Shown here: positions 34,080 to 44,297 of the stretch, piece after piece
Numbering within the stretch: the first letter of the stretch is position 1
Layout: each line of letters opens with the position of its first letter
From: Muribaculaceae bacterium
GTDB taxonomy: Bacteria > Bacteroidota > Bacteroidia > Bacteroidales > Muribaculaceae
Reading direction: 5' to 3'
NCBI GenBank assembly: GCA_022509205.1
Contig: JAFLTR010000011.1
Location: 1-52,207, forward strand
Length of the DNA: 52,207 bases
The notes under the pieces: generated by a model
The model's input: the letters and a program-made list of their open reading frames with translations, nothing else
Database searches by the model: none
Told to the model about the DNA's origin: nothing
Program-made: the position numbers and the translations under genes

Positions 34080-36899
34080 TTATTCAGCTTTCACACCTTG
34101 CATGATAACCTGGATGCGGTTGTTGCCGTTGTAAAGCTGCTTTAAGAAATCGTTGAATTGGTTGATAGTCACACCCTGCAGAGCGTCGTCGTAACCGTTG
34201 ACTACATCTACAGTCGGGAATCTCAACTGTTGAGAAAGAGCGGATGTCCAATAGGAATTCTGACGCGAGTTGATCTCGAATTGTTTGATCATGGCCTCTT
34301 TTGCCTTGTTGAAATTAGTTTCGTCAGCTCCATTCTTGAGAAGTTTCATCAATTCTTCGTCAGCCCTTGAGATAAGTTTTGCCTGTTGGTCAGCATTGGT
34401 ATAGAACATATAGATAATGTTCCAATTCTCATTGTTGGGGTTGTAACCCGCACCGGCCGACGGTGAGTAAGTTCCACCTTCCTCTTCTCTTAATGTGTCA
34501 ACATAAATATTACCAAGGATATCGCCTGCAAGTTCTATCATAATATCGTTTTGCAGAGAGTTGGTCATACCTCCTTGTGAATATATGTCAAACACCATTG
34601 TTGTCGGAGTTTCCATAGGCTGCGTGAATTCATTCTTCACCTGACCTTGCGGAGTGGTAATTTCTGACTTATATACTTTTTCTTTCACCGGAGCAGTGGG
34701 GAGAGATGCAAGATATTGCTCCAAAAGAGGATTGATAACATCGGGGGTGATGTTTCCAACAAAAATGAAAGTATATTCGGCAGGATTTCCCAAAGCATCT
34801 TTTACCAGGGTGAAAGATTCCGGATAAACCATTTCATCCAAAGTAGCCACAGTGGCGTTCTGCATCAAGGGATTGTCGTTATACCGGGTTTTAGTCACCT
34901 GACGTGAGAAGATGTTTTGAGGATTCTTTTCTGCGTTGGCAAGTAGCGGACGATATCTCTCGACATTCACATTGTAGGTCTCCTGATCTGCATTCAGATT
35001 AGTGAAAGAAGTGTAGATAAGTTCAAACAGATAAGGGAGGTCTTTCACAGTTGAATTACCATTAAGAACATCGGTGTAAGCATTAACGGAAAATCCGAGG
35101 CTCACGTTCTTGCCGGCAAGATATTTCTTAAGAGTCTTGTTGTCGAAATTGCCGAATTTAGCAGTTTCGTAGACATCTTCCATCATAAGGACGTTAGCTG
35201 CCTGGGAAGGTTCGTATAATCTTTTTCCTCCATCTCTGAAAGCATACATGAGCACCTCGTCGCCGGCAAAATCCGTAGGTTTCAAAACCACTTTCACACC
35301 ATTTGAAAGAGTTGCGACCTGCGCCTGAAGTTTGGAATCCTCTACCTCGCTAACGATCTTACCCGGAGCCGGAAGGTTTTCAATCAACGGGTCGGTGATC
35401 CTTTCTTCTACAAGAGCTTCATATTCTGCATGCATAACTTCGCTTAGAGTAGAGAGCATGGCTTCTTCCGTGACTAACTCAAAGCCTTCAGCCTTTGGAG
35501 CGGAAGTGACAACAACAATATTTTCATCAGTAAGCAGCTGCTTCACCATCTCATTGATAGCCTGCAAAGGTAACTGAGGAAGCATCATTTGCCAAAGCTG
35601 GTATTCAGTCTCGATGCCGGGTGATGCAACATTGTCAATGAAATATCTGCAGAGTTCGCGAGCCAACTTTTCATTGTTAGTTTTATCCTTTTCATTATAA
35701 GCTTTTTCGATATTCGCCATAAGTTCTTGGGAAGCACGCTCGAATTCAGCTTCATTAAAACCGGTCTTGCAAGCTCTTGTCACTATAGACATTGCATCTT
35801 TCACTGCAGCTTTGGAATCATTTTTTGCATATACTGTAATGTCAAAAGATGCCTTGGTTTTTGAGACCATAAAATCTCCGAACCCTACACCGGCATAAGC
35901 ATACTGACATTCAGGTGACTGTGCGAACTCGTTTAGCCGATTGTTGATCATGGTGCTGACAAGATTCTCTATCAATTCCTCCTGAATATAGACCGGAAGT
36001 GTGTTTCTTAGCTCAAACGGCACTTTCTCAGATTTGAAAGAGATTAGAGTCATCATATTGGTAAGCTCCGGATCAGAAAAACTTACAAAGATAGGTTTTT
36101 CATTGTCACTTACTGTGGGATATTCCCGGGGGGCAGGATTTTCAGGCATTTGGATGGTGGAGAAAAGATCAATCACTTTCTTTTCCATTTCATCGGCATC
36201 GAAATCGCCGACAATAACAATACCCTGCTGGTCCGGACGATACCATTTCTTATAATAAGCTCTCAGCACCTCAGGCTTGAAATTCATCACTACCTCCATT
36301 TTACCGATAGGCATCTGCTGATATTGGTATTCCTCATATATCTTTGGAAGGATGTCGGTATACATACGGATCTGAGCACTGTTTCTCATTCTCCATTCTT
36401 CCTGAATCACACCTCTTTCCGCATCAATTTCAGCCTCTTCAAGGAGAATTTCTCCACTCCAGTCGTGAATGGCCAGTAGCACGCTATCCATCAGGTTCTT
36501 ATCTGTGGTGATAACGTTATTGATGTTATACACCGTTTCATCAAAACTTGTGTAAGCATTGATGTCGGCTCCGAAACGTATACCCTTGCTCTGGAGATAG
36601 TTTAGCATACTCTTGCCCGGGAAGTTGGTAGTGCCGTTGAAGGCCATGTGCTCAAGGAAATGGGCAAGTCCCAGCTGATTGGGAGCTTCGAGGGTGGAAC
36701 CTACTTTCTGTGCGATATAGAAATTGGCACGATTTTTCGGTTCCTCGTTATGTAAGATATAATAACTTAATCCATTTGGAAGAACACCTGTCTTCACTTT
36801 AGGATTCAGTGGAAGCGGCTGGAATTGGCCGGGATCCTGGGCTTGCATACCAAAAGACATTGATAAGACAAGTCCTGCTGCAAATAAGAATTTTTTCAT
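34080..36899 (-). CDS. Exported M16 family zinc metallopeptidase
   Basis: 939 residues from the ATG at 36899, which opens a good signal peptide (MKKFLFAAGLVLSMSFGMQA); longer starts do not. The inverted zinc motif HxxEH is H80-F-L-E83-H84 with the distal ligand E161 (EAEIDAERG) at the expected spacing. The length fits the two-repeat fused form (active M16 domain then inactive one), like PqqL or pitrilysin. These enzymes form a clam-shell that degrades peptides; here it would work in the periplasm. It ends a five-gene minus-strand run from trxB. Confidence 0.93.
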   Translation of the reverse strand: MKKFLFAAGLVLSMSFGMQAQDPGQFQPLPLNPKVKTGVLPNGLSYYILHNEEPKNRANFYIAQKVGSTLEAPNQLGLAHFLEHMAFNGTTNFPGKSMLNYLQSKGIRFGADINAYTSFDETVYNINNVITTDKNLMDSVLLAIHDWSGEILLEEAEIDAERGVIQEEWRMRNSAQIRMYTDILPKIYEEYQYQQMPIGKMEVVMNFKPEVLRAYYKKWYRPDQQGIVIVGDFDADEMEKKVIDLFSTIQMPENPAPREYPTVSDNEKPIFVSFSDPELTNMMTLISFKSEKVPFELRNTLPVYIQEELIENLVSTMINNRLNEFAQSPECQYAYAGVGFGDFMVSKTKASFDITVYAKNDSKAAVKDAMSIVTRACKTGFNEAEFERASQELMANIEKAYNEKDKTNNEKLARELCRYFIDNVASPGIETEYQLWQMMLPQLPLQAINEMVKQLLTDENIVVVTSAPKAEGFELVTEEAMLSTLSEVMHAEYEALVEERITDPLIENLPAPGKIVSEVEDSKLQAQVATLSNGVKVVLKPTDFAGDEVLMYAFRDGGKRLYEPSQAANVLMMEDVYETAKFGNFDNKTLKKYLAGKNVSLGFSVNAYTDVLNGNSTVKDLPYLFELIYTSFTNLNADQETYNVNVERYRPLLANAEKNPQNIFSRQVTKTRYNDNPLMQNATVATLDEMVYPESFTLVKDALGNPAEYTFIFVGNITPDVINPLLEQYLASLPTAPVKEKVYKSEITTPQGQVKNEFTQPMETPTTMVFDIYSQGGMTNSLQNDIMIELAGDILGNIYVDTLREEEGGTYSPSAGAGYNPNNENWNIIYMFYTNADQQAKLISRADEELMKLLKNGADETNFNKAKEAMIKQFEINSRQNSYWTSALSQQLRFPTVDVVNGYDDALQGVTINQFNDFLKQLYNGNNRIQVIMQGVKAE

Positions 36900-36927
36900 T
36901 ATGTTTGGTTTTTGTTGATATGTGATA

Positions 36928-37494
36928 TCAGTGGTTTCTGACAATTATTGTCGTGTGTTGTGTCACAACTATATCCATGGGCACATCATGCGGCTCCGAA
37001 GGCAGATCATCCAGGAGCTGGAATTCATATCCAACTCCCACTTTCGTGGCCTTCGTATGTTTGAGAAAGCGGTCGTAGAATCCTTTTCCCCGTCCCAGTC
37101 TCTTTCCTTTACGGTCGTAGGCCACAGCAGGCACCACCACCATTTCAATCTCATCAGGGTCGATCACATCCGTTCCAGTGGGTTCTTCTATATGGAAAGA
37201 TCCGAGTTCAAGGCGGCTTTCCTCGAAAGGCAACACCTCGAGGTCTACACCGTTAACTCTGGGTAGAAAAAACCTCTTTTTACCGCTCCATTTACGTAGA
37301 AATTCTCGGGTAGACAGTTCGTCGGGCAATGAATGATACATCATTATCCTATCTGCCAACATAAAGGCAGCTGTCTGTTCCAGTCGTGCGAACACTTCTT
37401 CTGCTGCCGTACGTCTTTCCGTGTCGAGCAACATATTGCGAAGGTTCTTTATTTTGTATCTTATCTCATTCTTTTCAGAGAATCTTTCTTTCAT
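36928..37494 (-). CDS. 5-formyltetrahydrofolate cyclo-ligase
   Basis: 188 residues from the ATG at 37494 (a TTG at 37512 is possible). The ATP-binding signature GRGKGFYDRFL and VVVPAVAYDRKGKRLG near the C-terminal half identify the family, which turns 5-formyl-THF to 5,10-methenyl-THF with ATP. Near the N-terminus MKERFSEKNEIRYKIKNLR is the expected basic helix. It lies 34 bases downstream of the S41 protease gene. Confidence 0.93.
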   Translation of the reverse strand: MKERFSEKNEIRYKIKNLRNMLLDTERRTAAEEVFARLEQTAAFMLADRIMMYHSLPDELSTREFLRKWSGKKRFFLPRVNGVDLEVLPFEESRLELGSFHIEEPTGTDVIDPDEIEMVVVPAVAYDRKGKRLGRGKGFYDRFLKHTKATKVGVGYEFQLLDDLPSEPHDVPMDIVVTQHTTIIVRNH

Positions 37495-37546
37495 GGCTAT
37501 AAATTTTTTCAAACTTCTTTAATTATTCAGGCCATCATTTCCCGGA

Positions 37547-39184
37547 TCAGTCAGGTTGCTCTGCCTGTCCGGATATGTTGACCGGAGAATTGCCGTCGTT
37601 CAATTGTTGAAGCGCATTAGCCACAGCGTTATCGTTTTCATTGAGCAAACGGATAAAAGCCGGGTATCCGAGCACATCACGGGCAATCATTGCTCTTAAC
37701 TGTGAGATCAACAGGTTTCGGGATTTGTTGATATAATACCATCTGGCAGGCACTCCTTGTCCCACTGCGTACATTACAAAATTCTCAAGCAGAGTCTGGT
37801 CGTTGGGTAGTAGGCGGTCAAGATTTTCCAAAGAGCGGTCATTACCCAGTTTCTCGCGATATTCATCAGACACTGAGATGGCATATTTCTGGACAAGACC
37901 TTGATTGGCCACTGCCATATAGTAAGAAGTGAAGCCGGTGGTGTCTTCCGGGATGAATACATCCGGCATGATTCCGCCGCCTCCGTAAACTTCCCGGCCG
38001 TTGGTGGTGCGGAATATCTTGTCTTTGTCAAACTTGATACTGTCGGCATTGTAGAATTCGCCATGCGAATATCGGTCAACGATATCCATTTCATATTTGT
38101 CGATCTCTCCACGCTGGAAATCTTTCTGAATGGACCTTCCTGAGGGAGTGTAATATCTTGCCACTGTCAATCTCACGGCCGAACTGTCGGGAAGTTCCAT
38201 CTGGTTTTGCACAAGACCCTTGCCGAATGTTCGACGGCCAATTATCAACCCTCGGTCGTTATCCTGGATAGCACCGGCAAAAATTTCCGATGCAGAGGCC
38301 GAAGATTCGTTTGTTAACACCACGATAGGATAATCCTGGAAATTGCCTCTCCCATCGCTCATTGCCATATACTCATTATCGAGTTTCCGGCCTCTTGTAT
38401 ACACTATCAGCCTTCCCGCCGGCAAGAACTCGTTGGCCATAAAGATTGCCTGGTCCATAAATCCTCCGGCGTTTCCCCTCAGGTCGATAATAAAGGATTC
38501 CGCACCCTTTAGCCTCAAGTCGTTAAGGGCATTGAAGAATTCCATGTAGGTGTTGCGCGAAAATTTGGTAACTTTCACATATCCGACGTTGTCTGAAAGC
38601 ATATAGCTCACATCTACGGAATTGACAGGGATATCCCCCCTGACAACATCATAAACCACATCATTCTTCTGTCCGAAACGCTTGATGGTCAGCACAACGG
38701 TTGATCCTTTTTCTCCCCTGAGCGTGGTGAAAACATTCTGGGATGTTATATCTTTGCCTGTCAGAGAGACAGTGTCGGCCTTAATTATCCTGTCGCCGGG
38801 CAAAATACCCACTTTCTCGGCAGGACCCCCCGCTACAACCTCTATCACTTGCACAGTGTCGTTTATAATCTGGAAAGATACACCCACACCGCTAAATGAG
38901 CCGGAGAGGTCATCGTTTACAGTCTGTAGCTCAGAGGCCGGTATATATGTCGAGTGGGGATCAAGTGAGGCCATAAGGCCAGGAAACGTGGTTTCTATTA
39001 AGGAATCCATGTTGAGCGGGTCGACATAATCCGACTCTATGAGCCTTAAGACAGTGCGAAGTTTCTCCTCTTTGGCTGTCAGGGAACGGGTCGTTATATA
39101 TCTACCTATAAAAATACCACATCCCACTCCTGTTGCCAACAGGAGCGGGAGCAAAATCATGGCGGCGTTGCGTCTATTCTTCAT
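37547..39184 (-). CDS. S41 family carboxy-terminal processing protease
   Basis: 545 residues. A membrane helix or uncleaved signal (about 8-28), a PDZ domain (about 97-170; GVGVSFQIINDTVQVIEVVA, GPAEKVGILPGDRI), and the protease core with TNESSASASEIFAGAI (nucleophile Ser295) and RRTFGKGLVQ (base Lys322). Such proteases trim or degrade periplasmic proteins. The C-terminal 120 residues are an extra helical part also seen in other Bacteroidetes. The ATG overlaps the deaminase gene by 11 bases. Confidence 0.94.
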   Translation of the reverse strand: MKNRRNAAMILLPLLLATGVGCGIFIGRYITTRSLTAKEEKLRTVLRLIESDYVDPLNMDSLIETTFPGLMASLDPHSTYIPASELQTVNDDLSGSFSGVGVSFQIINDTVQVIEVVAGGPAEKVGILPGDRIIKADTVSLTGKDITSQNVFTTLRGEKGSTVVLTIKRFGQKNDVVYDVVRGDIPVNSVDVSYMLSDNVGYVKVTKFSRNTYMEFFNALNDLRLKGAESFIIDLRGNAGGFMDQAIFMANEFLPAGRLIVYTRGRKLDNEYMAMSDGRGNFQDYPIVVLTNESSASASEIFAGAIQDNDRGLIIGRRTFGKGLVQNQMELPDSSAVRLTVARYYTPSGRSIQKDFQRGEIDKYEMDIVDRYSHGEFYNADSIKFDKDKIFRTTNGREVYGGGGIMPDVFIPEDTTGFTSYYMAVANQGLVQKYAISVSDEYREKLGNDRSLENLDRLLPNDQTLLENFVMYAVGQGVPARWYYINKSRNLLISQLRAMIARDVLGYPAFIRLLNENDNAVANALQQLNDGNSPVNISGQAEQPD

Positions 39185-39620
39185 CCGTTATTGGTATATG
39201 TTCTGTAACTATTCCGGCCGTCTTCATAAGTTCGATTCCGTCAGTCATTCTATAGACTTTAGAGAAAACCACTCGTTTAATACCGGCCTGAATTATCAGC
39301 TTTGCACACTCTATGCAAGGGCTGTCTGTTACATATAACGTACTTCCTTCGCTGGAATTGTTGCTTTTGGCCACCTTTGTTATGGCGTTAGCCTCGGCGT
39401 GGAGCACATAAGGGAGGGTACGATTGTCGGAATCCTCGCAAATATTGGGGAATCCTGATGGAGTGCCGTTATATCCGTCGGAGATAATCATCTTCTCTTT
39501 TACAATGAGCGCTCCAACTTTCCTTCGGGTACAATAGGAGTTTTCACTCCATATCTGAGCCATCCTCAGATATCTGACATCCAGAGTTCTCTCTTTATTT
39601 TCCCTTTCTAATTTATTCAT
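39174..39620 (-). CDS. dCMP deaminase-like protein (ComEB type)
   Basis: 148 residues. The zinc/catalytic motif HAEANAI (His and the proton-shuttling Glu) and the second motif PCIECAKLI (two Cys) mark the cytidine/deoxycytidylate deaminase fold. In E. coli-free lineages this protein supplies dUMP for thymidylate. The start overlaps the trxB stop by 4 bases, and the end overlaps the protease gene by 11, so the genes are cotranslated. dCMP versus tRNA/other substrate is from length and neighbours only. Confidence 0.9.
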   Translation of the reverse strand: MNKLERENKERTLDVRYLRMAQIWSENSYCTRRKVGALIVKEKMIISDGYNGTPSGFPNICEDSDNRTLPYVLHAEANAITKVAKSNNSSEGSTLYVTDSPCIECAKLIIQAGIKRVVFSKVYRMTDGIELMKTAGIVTEHIPITDEE

Positions 39621-40558
39621 TCTTCAAGCATAATAAACTTTTCTGCATCCATCGCGGCCTTGCATCCGCTTCCGGCAGCCACTACAGCCTGCCGATATCT
39701 TGGATCGGCGCAATCCCCGGCAGCAAAAACACCCTCTACATTTGTGTGGGATGTGTTTCCTTTCACCTTTATATACCCTTCTGCATCCAGATCGATATAT
39801 TCTTTAAAAATGGAAGTGTTGGGCGTATGTCCGATAGCCAGGAAGAATCCTTCTATATCAATATCGAAATGCTCTTCCTTGGGCGTGTCCTTATGTCTGA
39901 TGATATGTGCTCCTTCAAGAAGGTCGTTGCCGAAAAGTCCGGCTGTGTTGCAGTTAAAAAGAATCTCGATATTGGCTTTCTCCCTTACTCTCTTTTGCAT
40001 GACCCTCGAAGCTCTCAATACATCACGGCGCACAATCAGATAGACTTTATGGGCTATGCCTGACAGGTAAAGCGCTTCTTCGCAGGCAGTGTCACCTCCG
40101 CCTACCACGGCAACATTCCTTCCACGATAGAAAAAACCATCGCAAGTGGCACACGCACTGACGCCCATCCCCCGATATTTCTCTTCATCGGGCAACCCAA
40201 GATAGCGAGCCGATGCACCGGTGGATATGATTACGGTTTCGGCTTCTACGATGTCACCTTTATCGTCTACGCAAACGAAAGGTCTTCTTGAGAAATCAAC
40301 TCTTGAAATGGTCCGGGATTTAATATCAGCTCCAAACCTCACGGCCTGTTCTCTAAAATGTTGCATCATTTCGGTACCTTGCACTCCTTGCGGATAACCG
40401 GGGAAATTCTCAATTTCAGTGGTCTGGGTCAACTGTCCGCCAGGCTGTCCTCCTTCATAAACCAAGGGTTGCAAGTTGGCACGCGACGCGTATAAAGCTG
40501 CTGTGTATCCTGCGGGTCCCGAACCTATTATCAATAATTTTGTCTTTGTGGTTTCCAT
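39617..40558 (-). CDS. trxB: Thioredoxin reductase
   Basis: 313 residues. FAD motif IGSGPAGYTAALYASRA at 11-27, redox pair C136-A-T-C139 in ACATCDGFFY, NADPH motif VVGGGDTACEEALYLS and FAD motif GVFAAGDC near the end. It reduces thioredoxin with NADPH in the cytosol. First gene of the trxB-deaminase-S41-cyclo-ligase-M16 run. Upstream is a 13-bp inverted repeat at 40568-40625. Confidence 0.97.
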   Translation of the reverse strand: METTKTKLLIIGSGPAGYTAALYASRANLQPLVYEGGQPGGQLTQTTEIENFPGYPQGVQGTEMMQHFREQAVRFGADIKSRTISRVDFSRRPFVCVDDKGDIVEAETVIISTGASARYLGLPDEEKYRGMGVSACATCDGFFYRGRNVAVVGGGDTACEEALYLSGIAHKVYLIVRRDVLRASRVMQKRVREKANIEILFNCNTAGLFGNDLLEGAHIIRHKDTPKEEHFDIDIEGFFLAIGHTPNTSIFKEYIDLDAEGYIKVKGNTSHTNVEGVFAAGDCADPRYRQAVVAAGSGCKAAMDAEKFIMLEE

Positions 40559-40567
40559 ATAATATTG

Positions 40568-40625
40568 TTTTGATTGTTATTTCTTCCTCAATGTTTAAAA
40601 GTCTATATCTATATAACAATCAAAA
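40568..40625. repeat. Inverted repeat between lolA-like gene and trxB
   Basis: Perfect 13-bp arms (40568-40580 and 40613-40625) with a 32-base spacer. The 3' arm has no T run, so a terminator role is doubtful; the position directly upstream of trxB suits an operator. No regulator is known. Confidence 0.5.
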
Positions 40626-40633
40626 ATGTTTTT

Positions 40634-41254
40634 TTACCTTAAATCAATCAATTCTATTTCGGAAAATTTTGATTTCGGGTATTCAAACTCAGAAGACGCG
40701 GTTGTTACATTAATCTTGAATGAGGTGATTTCTGCACTGACAGGACTGCCGGATTTAGGCTCCACTACAATTTTTTCGGGAGAAAAATCCGCTTTTTTCA
40801 ATGTAAGAGTTATTCTTTTGATATCCCCATTTTTAACTTTTGGAGTTAGCTCGAGCACGTATCGGTCGGTTTTTTTAACAGTTGAGAATGTAACATTATA
40901 TTTGTTTCGTGCGCTCGTTACGTAAGCCAACGGATTTGATTCGGCCAGTTCCTCCGGTGAGGGGACTACCACAGTGGTTTCCCCGGCTCTTTTGTTGTAG
41001 GTGTAAAGATCCTTTCCGTTATACCATACCTCCGCATCAGGCATTGTTACCTTGAATTTATTACCGGATGAAAGTATTGAGCCGCTGCCTGAATAACCTG
41101 AGTTAAATACTTTGAAATTAGCCCGGCATCCTTTTGAGGAGGTGATTTTAGCTATTGCCTTATCCAAAATCTGTAAGGGTTCAGACAAGTTCTGAGCCCC
41201 GCTCAAAATGGCTGTAAGCAGAAACAGTAGTGTAAAAAGACAGGTTCTTTTCAT
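40634..41254 (-). CDS. LolA-like outer membrane lipoprotein carrier protein
   Basis: 206 residues from the ATG at 41254, which starts a signal peptide (MKRTCLFTLLFLLTAILSGA); the longer frame upstream is inside ftsK and lacks family sequence. The beta-rich core (GSILSSGNKFKVTMPDAEVW, YNGKDLYTYNKRAGETTVV) fits the LolA half-barrel that shuttles lipoproteins through the periplasm. It follows ftsK by 28 bases, a common pairing. Confidence 0.85.
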   Translation of the reverse strand: MKRTCLFTLLFLLTAILSGAQNLSEPLQILDKAIAKITSSKGCRANFKVFNSGYSGSGSILSSGNKFKVTMPDAEVWYNGKDLYTYNKRAGETTVVVPSPEELAESNPLAYVTSARNKYNVTFSTVKKTDRYVLELTPKVKNGDIKRITLTLKKADFSPEKIVVEPKSGSPVSAEITSFKINVTTASSEFEYPKSKFSEIELIDLR

Positions 41255-41282
41255 AGTGAAAGTCGGGATAGTTGAAATTTTT

Positions 41283-44051
41283 TCAGGAGAGATTCTCCAA
41301 CAGCGATTCCAGAGATATTGGATCCAAAAGAACAGATCTTGGTTTGCCGCCCTGAGCCGGGCCAACGATCCCTGCAGATTCCAATTGGTCCATAATCTTT
41401 CCGGCACGGTTGTAGCCGATTGAATAACGCCTTTGAAGTGAAGAAGTAGAAGCACTGTTGGAAGTAACTACAAGTCTTGCCACTTCCTCGAAGAGGGGAT
41501 CACGATCCGTTGGACCCCCGTCTCCTCCTCCGCCACCGTTAATTTCTCCATCACCCTTACCGTTCAGGGGTTCCGGTAGGATATAGGCTCCCTGCTGATA
41601 AGGCTGAGATGCTATATGTTCAGCTATCTTCTCCACTTCAGGGGTATCAACAAATGCACATTGCACACGCTCCATGGGAGCGCTGTTGCTCACAAGCATA
41701 TCTCCACGTCCTATAAGTTGCTGTGCTCCGGTGGTGTCAAGAATGGTTTTGCTGTCGATTCCTGACGAAACTTTAAATGCAATCCTGGCCGGGAAATTAG
41801 CCTTGATGATACCGGTTATCACATTGGTTGAGGGTCGTTGAGTTGCTATGATGACATGCATACCCACAGCACGGGCTTTCTGCGCAAGCCTGGCAATCGG
41901 AATCTCCACTTCCTTGCCGGCAGTCATGATAAGGTCGGAAAACTCATCAACTATCACAACAATGTAAGGCATGAATTTATGCCCCTCGTTGGGGTTTAGT
42001 TTCCTGGCCTTTATCTTGTCGTTGTATTCTATAATATTCTTCGTGGCTGCCTCTTTCATTAGTTGATACCTGTTATCCATCTCTATACAGAGGGAACTCA
42101 AGGTAGCCACTACCTTTTCCATATCAGTGATCACCGCATCATCTGCATCCGGGATTTTTGCAAGATAATGGCCCTCGATTTTTGCATAAAGGGAGAATTC
42201 CACCATCTTGGGGTCAATCATGACAAATTTAAGTTCGTCAGGGCGTTTGCTATAGAGCAGGGAAGTTATAATTGCATTCAAGCCCACGGATTTACCCTGA
42301 CCTGTTGCTCCGGCAACAAGCAGATGGGGCATTTTCGCAAGGTCGGCCATAAACACTTCATTGGAAATGGTGGAACCCAGCGCTATTGGCAATTTATATT
42401 TCGTGCCTTGGAAAGTAGGTGATTTTAAGACCGTGCGCATTGAGACGGTCTGTTTCACCTTATTTGCCACCTCTATGCCGACAGTGCCTTTCCCGGGGAT
42501 GGGTGCGATTATTCGGATGCCATCAGCAGCAAGACTGAGGGCAATGTCGTCAACAAGCGAACGTATCTTTGACACCCTTATACCTTTGTCGGGCACAATC
42601 TCATATAGGGTCACTGTAGGACCGATAGTTGCCTCGATACTTACAATGGGTATGTCGAAGTCAAGAAGCGTCTTCCTGATTCTCTCCTTATTGGCGAGCT
42701 GTTCATCCTCATCAACCGTGATCTGTTCTGCCCCCGGCAACAAAAGTTCGAAAGGCGGGAACTTATATGGGAAATGCTCCGGGCTGTCGTTGCCGATACC
42801 CTGCGATTTCCCTTTCACTTCCGAAATGGTGTTGACATTCACTACCATCCCGAGATCATCTTCACTTCCTGTTTCTTCATTCGGCAAATCGTCGGGGGCG
42901 TCAAGCTCTAATATTGAGCTGTTTCGGTAGGCTTTCTCCTCTTCGGGGTTTTCCTCGACATTTTTCTCCTCTATGGAATAACTTTCGGCACAGGTTTCAT
43001 CCCCTTCACCTGTTTCCGACAATTTAGTTCCCGTTGTGCGTGGGGTGGAATCAGCCACATAAACATATTCATAAATTGCATCGTCAAGTTCAGGATTATT
43101 AGCGTAGACTCCCCCTTGGGTTTCATCGAATTTCACTTCCAGAGGTGTTTCCATCTCTTCAGTCGGTTCCAGGTCTTCACGCTCCTCTTCCTCCGGGGCT
43201 TCAATGCCTGAATTACCTACCATGTCTTCGGCAAGCCTCATCTCCTCGAGTTCTCGCTCTTTTGCAAGTCTTTCTTCCTTTTCCTGACGCCTTATTCTTC
43301 TTTTTTCATCTATTTTAGCTTTCTGTTTCAATCCCCATTTCAAGACGTCTCTCATGCATATAAGCACAAAGCAACACACCATGAAAAGACAAAGTATCGC
43401 AGCCCCTGTCCATCCGAGGAAATGAATGATGAATTCGTTGACATACCGGCCATGATAGCCTCCCCAGTTTACCGAACTTTCCATACCGATAGTAGCGAGT
43501 CCGACGATCATGGATATGGTTATAAGCGCTACCAGACACTTTATCGTGAAATTAACAGTCTTGAATCTGGGTTTTCCGGTTACCAATCTCAGGCCGATAG
43601 CCAGCATCCAGACAATGAGTACAAAAGATCCAACGCCGAAAAATTCATTTATAAGAAATTCAGAAAGACGAGCACCTCCTTCACCTGCAGCATTCGCCAC
43701 CGGGCCTGACATCCCTATGGGGGTGTTGTTGATTTCAGACTGGTCATTGATACAGGTAGCGAAATAGGACAAGAATGCTATTCCGAGATAGATTGCAAAA
43801 AATGCAAGGAAAAGACCTGTGATCCAGCGGAAGGTCTGACCGGTGAAAAAATTCGTGATCTTATTCCATACCCCTGATTCATTCTCTTTTTTTACTTTGC
43901 TTCTCGTTTTTTCCGATTTCTTACTTTTGGAAGTCTTTTTGGCTGCCTTCGGTCGTTCCTGTGAGGTTGTATCGTAGGAGGGCAGAGCTTCCACTTCTGT
44001 CCGTTCGGTATCTTCCGGTATCGCCGGATTAAATGATTCGTATCTTGTCAT
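41283..44051 (-). CDS. ftsK: DNA translocase FtsK/SpoIIIE
   Basis: 922 residues: a Lys-rich N-terminal stretch, four membrane helices (about 70-230), an acidic linker (about 250-430), and the hexameric motor with Walker A GATGQGKS (581-588), Walker B VVIVDEFSDL (about 698-707) and the conserved IATQRPSTNVITG. A gamma winged-helix domain (about 848-920, SSLQRRYSIGYNRAGKIMDQ) reads KOPS-type sites. It pumps DNA and activates XerCD at the septum. The linker is shorter than in E. coli. Confidence 0.97.
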   Translation of the reverse strand: MTRYESFNPAIPEDTERTEVEALPSYDTTSQERPKAAKKTSKSKKSEKTRSKVKKENESGVWNKITNFFTGQTFRWITGLFLAFFAIYLGIAFLSYFATCINDQSEINNTPIGMSGPVANAAGEGGARLSEFLINEFFGVGSFVLIVWMLAIGLRLVTGKPRFKTVNFTIKCLVALITISMIVGLATIGMESSVNWGGYHGRYVNEFIIHFLGWTGAAILCLFMVCCFVLICMRDVLKWGLKQKAKIDEKRRIRRQEKEERLAKERELEEMRLAEDMVGNSGIEAPEEEEREDLEPTEEMETPLEVKFDETQGGVYANNPELDDAIYEYVYVADSTPRTTGTKLSETGEGDETCAESYSIEEKNVEENPEEEKAYRNSSILELDAPDDLPNEETGSEDDLGMVVNVNTISEVKGKSQGIGNDSPEHFPYKFPPFELLLPGAEQITVDEDEQLANKERIRKTLLDFDIPIVSIEATIGPTVTLYEIVPDKGIRVSKIRSLVDDIALSLAADGIRIIAPIPGKGTVGIEVANKVKQTVSMRTVLKSPTFQGTKYKLPIALGSTISNEVFMADLAKMPHLLVAGATGQGKSVGLNAIITSLLYSKRPDELKFVMIDPKMVEFSLYAKIEGHYLAKIPDADDAVITDMEKVVATLSSLCIEMDNRYQLMKEAATKNIIEYNDKIKARKLNPNEGHKFMPYIVVIVDEFSDLIMTAGKEVEIPIARLAQKARAVGMHVIIATQRPSTNVITGIIKANFPARIAFKVSSGIDSKTILDTTGAQQLIGRGDMLVSNSAPMERVQCAFVDTPEVEKIAEHIASQPYQQGAYILPEPLNGKGDGEINGGGGGDGGPTDRDPLFEEVARLVVTSNSASTSSLQRRYSIGYNRAGKIMDQLESAGIVGPAQGGKPRSVLLDPISLESLLENLS

Positions 44052-44234
44052 TTAAATAATTGAATCTTACCTTGGATTCGTTACCCCTTAATCTCTTTCT
44101 ATTCTCTGTTTTTAATAATTCTTTTCTCTTTCTCTGATTGTCTATTAAGACCCTTCCCTAAAGATTGTTTTGTTTTTGTGGCAGACCACACTCTTGCAAT
44201 TTTACCACTTTTGGATTTCAATCTTTACCATCTG

Positions 44235-44242
44235 CAAATTTA
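44235..44242 (-). promoter_or_regulatory. Possible -7 box upstream of ftsK
   Basis: TAAATTTG on the minus strand, about 185 bases from the ftsK ATG. No TTTG at the usual spacing. The 246-base region between the divergent genes (44052-44297) holds nothing else clear. Confidence 0.3.
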
Positions 44243-44297
44243 GACATTTTTCAAACCAAAAAGAAATAAAAATGTTATAAAAGAAAAAGCATCAGTT

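Noticed and set aside
41255..41455. N-terminal extension of the LolA-like frame
   Set aside because: It lies inside ftsK, lacks family sequence, and the ATG at 41254 starts a normal signal peptide.
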